From JBDZUZ01 sp040255445 (GTDB lineage Bacteria > Planctomycetota > Phycisphaerae > Phycisphaerales > UBA1924), in the NCBI GenBank assembly GCA_040255445.1, contig JBDZUZ010000106.1, forward strand, positions 1-13,130: a stretch of DNA of 13,130 bases, read 5' to 3'. Made by a program: the position numbers and the translations under genes. Each line of letters begins with the position of its first letter. The stretch's first letter is position 1. The notes under the pieces are model-generated. The model was not told where the DNA came from. It saw nothing but the letters and a program-made list of their open reading frames with translations, and did no database searches. Shown here one piece after another: positions 1 through 5,455 of this stretch.

Positions 1-285
1 AATCAGCGGCCCCGCCGCAACCCGTGCCCCGATGCCGCGAAGACGACATCGTGCCAGGAGTGCGTGGACTTTCTGCTGGACTACATCGACGGCCGCCTGC
101 CGCCCGAGCAGGCCTTCAAGTTCGAATCGCACCTGTCCTTCTGCCGCAACTGCGAGATCTTCCTCGAGAATTACCGCAAGGCCGCAGCGCTCACCCGGGG
201 CGCCGCCGCGCCCGAGCCGGTGAACACGCAGGTGCCCGTCGGGATGGTCGAGGCGATCCTGGCGGCGAGGAAAGCCCAGAAGTGA
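1..285 (+). CDS. Zinc-finger (zf-HC2) anti-sigma factor-like protein, 5' partial
   Basis: The reading frame is open from the first base, so the true start lies left of the window; a GTG at 64 is in frame but would discard the first cysteines. The visible 94 residues carry a zf-HC2-like zinc-binding pattern: Cys codons at 52-54 and 61-63, then His (130-132), Cys (142-144) and Cys (151-153), the last three forming H-x3-C-x2-C in 'HLSFCRNC'. The helical sequence between them ('FLLDYIDGRLPPEQAFKFESH') is typical of the family. Members of this family usually bind and restrain an ECF sigma factor in the cytoplasm, often using the zinc site as a redox sensor, and sit directly downstream of the sigma gene. 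No membrane segment follows the finger, so this would be a small soluble type. That the missing upstream gene is a sigma factor is inference. An intrinsic terminator follows 91 bases after the stop. Confidence 0.8.
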   Translation, partial: NQRPRRNPCPDAAKTTSCQECVDFLLDYIDGRLPPEQAFKFESHLSFCRNCEIFLENYRKAAALTRGAAAPEPVNTQVPVGMVEAILAARKAQK

Positions 286-584
286 TCGTGCGCGGCGGGC
301 CGTCCGCCGCTTCCTGAGCCTCCGCAGACGCGGGCCGCCCTCCCCACGACCCGCACAACCCACGCCCCCCACCCGCGACCGCCGCACGGCGGTCGTTTTC
401 TTTGTGGCCGCCTCCGGATTTTCTTTCTCACCCCGTCACACGCCGCGGCCAGCGCCACTCCAACCGGTGCCCACCCACCAGGGGCACGAACAACACCGAG
501 CGACACAACGAAGCACGCGGCCGTTCCGCGTGCCCGGGGCACCAGTCCGCCCACACATCGCTCACGCTGAAAGGAATGTGACTT
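286..584. other. Intergenic region, 299 bp, no gene seen
   Basis: Apart from the terminator at 376-404, no convincing coding sequence is visible on either strand. A second T-rich run (419-426) repeats the TTTTCTTT of the terminator but has no hairpin in front of it. The overlapping frames that cross this stretch are Arg/Pro/Ser-rich and run antisense to or out of frame with the real gene at 585, so they were treated as GC-bias artefacts. The promoter of the 585 gene should lie in about 430-570, but I could not place clear -35/-10 boxes. Confidence 0.6.
376..404 (+). terminator. Intrinsic terminator after the anti-sigma-type gene
   Basis: A perfect inverted repeat (left arm 376-384, right arm 387-395, effective loop about 4 bases) is followed at once by a T-rich run, TTTTCTTT, at 396-403. 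It lies downstream of the stop codon at 283-285 and well before the next start at 585, so it most likely ends the transcript that enters from the left. Confidence 0.8.
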
Positions 585-1136
585 ATGGCCCGCCTCCCGA
601 TCCAGGACCCCGCCAGCGCCACCGGCAGCAACAAGCAGGTCTTCGAAGCTCTGCAGAAGGCCCTGGGCGTTGTCCCCAACATGACCCGCGTCATGGGCAA
701 CTCGCCCGCTGTGCTCCAGGCCTTCGCCCAGTTCAATGGCGCGATGGGCGGCAGCAAGCTCTCCGGCCAGATCCGCGAGCAGATCGCCGTGCTCACCGCC
801 GAGAGCAACGCCTGCAACTACTGCCTCTCGGCACACACCGCCATCGGCGGCATGCTCGGCCTCAAGAAGGACCAACTCGATGCAGCGCGGCACGGCCGGT
901 CGAACGATGCCAAGACTGCCGCGGCACTGACCTTCGCCCAGGCCGTCATCGACAGCCGCGGCGGCGTCGGCGAGGGCGACATCGAAGCCGCCCGCAACGG
1001 CGGGCTCAGCGATGCGGAACTGGCCGAGGTTGTCGCCGCGGTTGCGCTCAATGTCTTCACCAACTACTTCAACCGGGCCTTCGATGTCGACATCGACTTC
1101 CCGCTGGTCGAGGCGGAGTCGGCGTCGGCGCGCTGA
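585..1136 (+). CDS. AhpD-like / carboxymuconolactone decarboxylase family protein
   Basis: The 183-residue product has the all-helical AhpD/CMD fold signature. The core is 'ESNACNYCLSAHT', with Glu73, the redox pair Cys77-x2-Cys80 and His84: the proton-relay and disulfide arrangement of alkylhydroperoxidase D and peroxidase-related CMD proteins. True gamma-carboxymuconolactone decarboxylases usually lack this Cys pair, so a thiol peroxidase or reductant role is more likely than aromatic-ring degradation. A second helical repeat follows at about 110-165. No signal peptide or membrane segment is seen, so the protein should be cytosolic. The start is supported by AAGGA at 571-575, nine bases before the ATG. 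A GC-rich hairpin separates it from the SDR gene 126 bp downstream, so co-transcription is possible but uncertain. The substrate and reducing partner cannot be read from the sequence. Confidence 0.9.
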   Translation: MARLPIQDPASATGSNKQVFEALQKALGVVPNMTRVMGNSPAVLQAFAQFNGAMGGSKLSGQIREQIAVLTAESNACNYCLSAHTAIGGMLGLKKDQLDAARHGRSNDAKTAAALTFAQAVIDSRGGVGEGDIEAARNGGLSDAELAEVVAAVALNVFTNYFNRAFDVDIDFPLVEAESASAR

Positions 1137-1181
1137 TCATCCGGACCGAGACCTCCCTCTGCCCCTCTCCCTCCCCCACTC

Positions 1182-1218
1182 GCGCCCGCCGCGGCCCACC
1201 GGCCGTGGCGGGCGCTTT
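1182..1218 (+). terminator. Long GC-rich hairpin, probable terminator or processing site
   Basis: A 15-bp stem (1182-1196 paired with 1201-1215, one G-U pair, loop of four bases) sits between the AhpD-like gene and the SDR gene. Only three Ts follow (1216-1218), so as an intrinsic terminator it is weak by the T-tract criterion although the stem is very stable. It may terminate part of the transcription, or protect the 3' end of the upstream message. Confidence 0.55.
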
Positions 1219-1262
1219 CGGCCGCGACTCCTGACCCCACCACGTCGCAAGGAACGCACACC

Positions 1263-2033
1263 ATGGCACACGACTTCAAGGACCGTTCACTCCTGGTCAT
1301 CGGCGGCACCAGCGGCATCGGGCACGAGACGGCCCGCCGCATCGTCGAAGCCGGAGGTACCGCGACGCTCGTCGGCTCGCGGGCTGAGAAAACCGCCGCC
1401 GCCGCGGCTGCGCTTGGATCATCGGCCAGGGGCACCGCGATCGACCTGACCGCGGCGGACGGGCTCGAGCGATTGGATGCATTGATCGCCGGCGAACCGT
1501 TCGACCTGCTCGTGAACGCCGCCGGCGTCTTCAAGCCCCTCCCATTCCTTGAGCACACCGCCGCGGAGTACGACCGCTACCAGGCCTTCACCCGCGCCCA
1601 GTTCTTCGCAACACAGGCCTTCGCCCGTCGGCTGATCGGGCGCGAGCGGCCCGGCGCGGTCGTCAACATCGGCTCGATGTGGGCGCAGCAGGCGATCGCG
1701 GCGACACCCTCTTCGGCGTACTCGATCGCGAAAGCCGGGCTCCACGCCCTGACCCAGCACGCGGCGATGGAACTCGCGCAGCACCGCATCCGCGTCAACG
1801 CCGTCTCGCCCGCCGTGGTCGAAACGCCCGTCTACGAGGCCTTCATTCCCGCCGACCAGGTGCACACCGCGCTGCAGGGGTTCAACGCCTTCCACCCGAT
1901 CGGCCGCATCGGTACGCCGCGGGACGTCGCCGCGGCGATCACGTTCCTTCTCTCCGATGAGGCCGGCTGGGTGACCGGCGCGGTGTGGGATGTCGACGGC
2001 GGCGTGATGGCAGGGCGGAACCAGGCGGGGTGA
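1263..2033 (+). CDS. Short-chain dehydrogenase/reductase (SDR) family oxidoreductase
   Basis: A 256-residue classical SDR by length and motif order: NAD(P)-binding GGTSGIG at 14-20 (Rossmann glycine motif), an Asp-Leu pair at 61-62 where the adenine ring is usually contacted, NAAG at 85-88, Ser138 ('NIGSM'), the active-site Y153-S-I-A-K157, and 'RVNAVSPAVVETP' at 177-189, the conserved loop after the active site. Ser138, Tyr153 and Lys157 are all present. The Asn expected on the helix around residues 108-113 is not obvious: the sequence there is 'AFTRAQFFATQ'. The end 'VTGAVWDVDGGVMAG' is the usual SDR C-terminal signature. 'GSR' at 38-40, after the second strand, hints at NADP preference. 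AAGGA at 1249-1253 lies nine bases before the ATG and fixes the start. The gene converges on the mechanosensitive-channel gene with a 21-bp gap. The substrate is unknown. Confidence 0.93.
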   Translation: MAHDFKDRSLLVIGGTSGIGHETARRIVEAGGTATLVGSRAEKTAAAAAALGSSARGTAIDLTAADGLERLDALIAGEPFDLLVNAAGVFKPLPFLEHTAAEYDRYQAFTRAQFFATQAFARRLIGRERPGAVVNIGSMWAQQAIAATPSSAYSIAKAGLHALTQHAAMELAQHRIRVNAVSPAVVETPVYEAFIPADQVHTALQGFNAFHPIGRIGTPRDVAAAITFLLSDEAGWVTGAVWDVDGGVMAGRNQAG

Positions 2034-2054
2034 GCCCGAGTTGAATCGCCCGGA

Positions 2055-3014
2055 TCACGTTTCGCCGCGTTCGCTGTGCCCGCTATCCTCGCCGTCCTCG
2101 CCGTCCTCGCCGCGCTGCTGCAGGAGTTGCAGCGGCTGCTTGAAAGTGAGCGTGCGGTACGGGAAGGGGATCTCGATGCCCGCCTCATCGAGCGCGGTCT
2201 TGACCGCCTCGACAACTTCATCCCGCGAGCGGCGCTGCTCGAGCGGTGTCGAGCCCGTCCACCACGTGACCTCGAAGTTGATGCTGCTGCTGGCGAACTC
2301 CTGGGCGAAGATCTCGATCGGCGTACCGTCGCCGCGGGCCACGGTGGGGCAGGATTCAACGGCCTTGCGGATGACCTCGCGCGCGGGCGCCACTTTCTCG
2401 CCGTACGCGATCCCGGCGATCACCGTCTGCCTCCGCTTCTTTTCGTAGGTCAGGATGTCGACCGCGTTCTTGTAGATCGTCGCGTTGGGGATCACGACCA
2501 GATCACCCTCGACGGTGCGGAGCAGTGTGTTGCGGATCGTGACGTCCACAACCTTCCCCGACAGCCCATCGCACTCGATGAAGTCGCCGTTCTCGAACGG
2601 GAACCGCCAGAGGATCAGCACACCCGCGAAGAAGTTTTCGAAAATGTCTTTGAAGGCCAGCCCGACCGCGACCGAGCCGATGCCCAGCGCCGCCAACGCA
2701 TCGCCCGGCTCGATCCCCGGCAGCACGATCATCGCGGCCAGCAGCAGACCCACGACCCACAGCGTGATCACCACGAACCGCTCGGCCAGATCCTTGAGCG
2801 AGCGGCGGATTCTGACGGGCCGCATCGCCCGGTGCGTGACCTTCCGCAGCGCCATCGCGATCAGCGCTGTGATCGCCAGCACGATCAGGCCCGCGACGAT
2901 CAGCGCCACATGCCCGAGGAAGTCATGCCAGATCTGACGCAAGCTCTGCCCGATCGTCTCCGAAGCGCCCTCGAAGTCGATGTGAGCGTGCTCGGCGGTG
3001 GTCTCGGATTGCAT
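2055..3014 (-). CDS. MscS-type mechanosensitive ion channel
   Basis: A 319-residue small-conductance mechanosensitive channel of the inner membrane, which opens under membrane tension to release solutes on osmotic downshock. From the N-terminus: a short soluble stretch, a first hydrophobic helix at about 35-57, a basic loop, a second at about 79-98, then the pore-lining TM3 at about 105-137 with the Gly/Ala-rich 'ALGIGSVAVGLAFKDIFENF'. The beta domain follows, with 'FENGDFIECDGLSGKVVDVTIRNTLLRT' and 'VVIPNATIYKNAV' typical of the family, then the alpha/beta cage. The protein ends in an acidic tail encoded by a small tandem repeat. I chose the ATG whose first base is at 3014; an in-frame TTG at 3032 adds six residues. 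No Shine-Dalgarno precedes the ATG, but a TATGCT box lies six bases upstream, so the mRNA may be leaderless. The gene diverges from the Rieske-ThDP gene. Confidence 0.93.
   Translation of the reverse strand: MQSETTAEHAHIDFEGASETIGQSLRQIWHDFLGHVALIVAGLIVLAITALIAMALRKVTHRAMRPVRIRRSLKDLAERFVVITLWVVGLLLAAMIVLPGIEPGDALAALGIGSVAVGLAFKDIFENFFAGVLILWRFPFENGDFIECDGLSGKVVDVTIRNTLLRTVEGDLVVIPNATIYKNAVDILTYEKKRRQTVIAGIAYGEKVAPAREVIRKAVESCPTVARGDGTPIEIFAQEFASSSINFEVTWWTGSTPLEQRRSRDEVVEAVKTALDEAGIEIPFPYRTLTFKQPLQLLQQRGEDGEDGEDSGHSERGET
2086..2112. repeat. Three perfect 9-bp tandem repeats in the channel gene tail
   Basis: The plus strand reads TCCTCGCCG three times in a row. Read on the minus strand it encodes the repeated Gly-Glu-Asp of the channel's acidic C-terminal tail. 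Because the unit is a multiple of three, gain or loss of copies would change tail length without breaking the frame. Confidence 0.85.
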
Positions 3015-3066
3015 TGTCCGAGCATACCGCAATCCGCGCGTACTTCGTAGATTCCTGTATCTTGAT

Positions 3067-3139
3067 CGCCGGTGATTCGTCCCGCCTCATCGGCGGTCCG
3101 ATCCCGCGAGTGCGGGATCATCGGCCGCGCTGCGGCCGT
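3067..3139. promoter_or_regulatory. Cluster of inverted repeats upstream of the Rieske-ThDP gene
   Basis: Three inverted repeats lie between the divergent channel and Rieske-ThDP genes. The first pairs 3067-3075 with 3087-3095 (one G-U or mismatch position). The second is a perfect 8-bp stem, 3100-3107 with 3112-3119, around a GAGT loop. The third is a perfect 7-bp stem, 3122-3128 with 3132-3138. The octamer TCATCGGC also occurs twice as a direct repeat, at 3087 and 3118, 31 bp apart, about three helical turns. The last stem ends ten bases before the Shine-Dalgarno. The elements could be operators for a dimeric repressor or mRNA hairpins; neither has a T-tract. I saw no known riboswitch core. 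Confidence 0.45.
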
Positions 3140-3159
3140 CACCGCTCGGAGGGAACGCG

Positions 3160-5202
3160 ATGACCGATGCCTCACAAGCCCGCACCTGGCACCGCGCTGC
3201 TACACCCGGCGAACTCGCCGACGGCCGCGTAAAGACCGTCGCCATCACGCACGAGGGCCGCGTTACGCAGGTCTGCCTGACGCACCACAAGGGAACTTTC
3301 GCCGCGCTCCAGAACGCGTGCCCGCACCAGGGCGGCCCGCTCGGTGAAGGCTCGATCGAGTGCGATGACAAAGGAGACTGCTACCTCCGCTGCCCCTGGC
3401 ACGGCTGGGACTTTCACCCCACCAGCGGCAAGCCGCCGGGCGGCTACGACGACGGCCTCGAGACCTATCCGGTCGAAGTGCGCGACGATGGTGTGTATGT
3501 CGGCCTCGAGCCCGCCGCGCCGCACGAGCGCACCGTCACCGACCTGATGGCCGAGACGATGACCGCGTGGGGTGTCACCAGCGTCTTCGGCATGGTCGGC
3601 CACTCGAACCTGGGCCTGGCCGATGCGATCCGCCGCCGCTGCGATGCGGGCGAACTCGAGTACATCGGCATCCGCCACGAGGGCGCTGCGGCCTTCGCCG
3701 CGAGCGCGTTCGGCAAGCTCACCGGCCGGCCGGCGGCGTGTCTCACGATCGCGGGCCCGGGCGCGACCAATCTGCTCACCGGCTGCTGGGATGCCAAGGT
3801 CGATCGTGCGCCGATGCTCGCGCTCACCGGCCAGGTGAATCAGCAGGTCTTCGGGCCCGGCGCGTTCCAGGAGTTGCCTCTCGCCGAGGCCTTCGGCTCC
3901 GTCGCCGCGTTCAGCCACACCGTGCTCCCGGGATCCGACCACGCGGAGCTGATGTCGCTGGCGATCAAGAACGCGGTGGTGCGTTCCGAAGTGGCGCACC
4001 TCATCTTCCCCGATGATGTGCAGACGATTCCCGCCCGTGAAGGGAAGACCCCGGGCTCGCCCGCAGGACGCCTCGCCCCCACCACCATCACGCCCGCCCG
4101 CGAGTCGATCGATGAAGCCCTCGCGCTCCTCCGCCCGGCGAAGCGCCCCGTCATCATCGTCGGGCACGGCGCCCGCTTCGAGATGGACGCCATCATCGCG
4201 CTCGCCGAAGAGCTCCGCTGCCCCGTGCTGACCACCTTCAAGGGCAAGGGCCTGATCGGCGACTGTGGCGCGCACCGCGGCGGGCACGCGCTCGGCTGCG
4301 GCGTGCTCGGCCGCTCGGGCACACCGATCGCAAGCTGGTTCATGAACGAGGCCGATGTGCTGCTGGTCTTCGGCGCTTCCTTCAGCAACCACACCGGCAT
4401 CACGCCCAAGAAGCCGATCATCCAGGTCGACTACGACCGCATGCACCTGGGCAAGTTCCACGCGGTGCAGGTGCCGGTGTGGGGCGAGCTCGGCGTCACG
4501 GCGCGGATTCTCGCCGATGAGCTCCGCGGCACAAGCGCGAGCATCGATCACGCGCCCGAGATCGCGCACCGCTGGAGCATCTGGCGCCGCGAAAAGGCCT
4601 CACGCCTCAAGGACGATGAGTCCCGCGGCGTCAGCTCCATCGCCGTCTTCGATGCGATGAACCGCCTGATCCCCGAGGATGCGATCATCGCCGTCGATGT
4701 CGGCAACAACACTTACAGCTTCGGCCGCTACTTCGAGGCCTCGGGCCGCCAGGCGGTGCTCATGTCCGGTTACCTGGGCTCGATCGGCTTCGGCTACCCC
4801 GCGGCGATGGGCGCCTGGGCCGCGACCCACGCCCACCGCCTTTCCAAAGACCCCCACTGGCAGCGTTTCAAGGACCGGCCGGTTGTCTGCGTGACCGGCG
4901 ACGGCGGCTTCGGCCAGTACGCATGGGAAGTCAACACCGCCGTGCTCCACCGCATGCGCATCACGCACATCCTGCTCAACAACAATCAACTGGGCAAGAT
5001 CTCCAAGGAGCAGCAGGCCGGGCACTGGGAGGTCTGGCAGACGCGCCTGACCAATCCCGATATCGCGGCGTACGTCACGAGCTGCGGCGGCCGCGGCATC
5101 CGCGTCGACAGCCGCGATCAGCTCGAACCCGCACTGAACCAGGCGCTCGCGCACAATGGCCCCGCGACGGTCGAGGTGATGACCGATGCAGCGCTGATCT
5201 AA
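3160..5202 (+). CDS. Rieske [2Fe-2S] domain fused to a thiamine-diphosphate-dependent enzyme
   Basis: One uninterrupted 680-residue frame. Residues 1 to about 118 form a Rieske ferredoxin-like domain with both cluster ligand boxes: C54-P-H56-Q-G-G-P-L and C78-P-W-H81-G-W-D-F. From about residue 124 a full-length acetolactate synthase/pyruvate oxidase-like enzyme follows. Its N-terminal ThDP domain ('VTDLMAETMTAWGVTSVFGMVGHSN') has the cofactor-activating Glu174 in 'IRHEGAAAFAASAFGK' and 'AGPGATNLLTG' at 198-208. The middle domain includes 'RPVIIVGHGARF' (329-340) and 'TTFKGKG'. The C-terminal ThDP domain has G580-D581-G582 and the N607-N608-N609 end of the metal/diphosphate motif. This superfamily acts on 2-oxo acids such as pyruvate. 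The substrate, and whether FAD binds the middle domain, cannot be settled here. GGAGGG at 3148-3153, six bases before the ATG, fixes the start before the Rieske domain. It appears to be a single-gene unit in the cytosol. Confidence 0.92.
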   Translation: MTDASQARTWHRAATPGELADGRVKTVAITHEGRVTQVCLTHHKGTFAALQNACPHQGGPLGEGSIECDDKGDCYLRCPWHGWDFHPTSGKPPGGYDDGLETYPVEVRDDGVYVGLEPAAPHERTVTDLMAETMTAWGVTSVFGMVGHSNLGLADAIRRRCDAGELEYIGIRHEGAAAFAASAFGKLTGRPAACLTIAGPGATNLLTGCWDAKVDRAPMLALTGQVNQQVFGPGAFQELPLAEAFGSVAAFSHTVLPGSDHAELMSLAIKNAVVRSEVAHLIFPDDVQTIPAREGKTPGSPAGRLAPTTITPARESIDEALALLRPAKRPVIIVGHGARFEMDAIIALAEELRCPVLTTFKGKGLIGDCGAHRGGHALGCGVLGRSGTPIASWFMNEADVLLVFGASFSNHTGITPKKPIIQVDYDRMHLGKFHAVQVPVWGELGVTARILADELRGTSASIDHAPEIAHRWSIWRREKASRLKDDESRGVSSIAVFDAMNRLIPEDAIIAVDVGNNTYSFGRYFEASGRQAVLMSGYLGSIGFGYPAAMGAWAATHAHRLSKDPHWQRFKDRPVVCVTGDGGFGQYAWEVNTAVLHRMRITHILLNNNQLGKISKEQQAGHWEVWQTRLTNPDIAAYVTSCGGRGIRVDSRDQLEPALNQALAHNGPATVEVMTDAALI

Positions 5203-5455
5203 CGACCGACACCGAGCTTCCGACCCGGACTGAAGCGCCGCCGAGGCGGCTTGCCCGCCGCCGCGGCCAGCGCGCGCGCTTCAACCCGCGCGCCCACGCT
5301 CAGGCTGCGCTCATCATCGGTGAAGAATGCGCAAAGTCGCTCGCCGCTCCGCCCTTGCGGCCGCGTGACACCGCACCGAACCGGTAGCATCGCCGCCTCA
5401 CGCGGGGGACTTCCGCTCCCCCCGCTTCCTTCCCGAGAGACAGAGGAGACGAGAC
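5203..5455. other. Intergenic region, 253 bp, no gene seen
   Basis: No credible gene is visible; the frames crossing it are Arg/Ala-rich and lack ribosome-binding sites. It should hold the promoter of the secreted protein gene at 5456. A TAGCAT box at 5385-5390 is a possible -10 element, but no -35 at normal spacing was found. A stem (5402-5408 with 5419-5425) lies in the presumed 5' leader, and no clear terminator follows the Rieske-ThDP gene. Confidence 0.5.

Noticed and set aside
171..1234. Overlapping frames on both strands (minus 171-893, plus 404-1234) around the AhpD-like gene
   Set aside because: Both overlap a well-supported gene, lack ribosome-binding sites, are Arg/Pro/Gly-rich and show no domain.
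3033..3159. Possible thiamine-diphosphate riboswitch upstream of the ThDP enzyme
   Set aside because: The conserved THI-box cores (such as CUGAGA and the downstream GGGGUGC-like element) were not found; the stems present are simple hairpins. ThDP-using enzymes are not the usual riboswitch targets either.
5385..5390. TAGCAT as the -10 box for the choice-of-anchor gene
   Set aside because: No -35 box lies 16-18 bp upstream; GTGACA at 5365-5370 is only 14 bp away.
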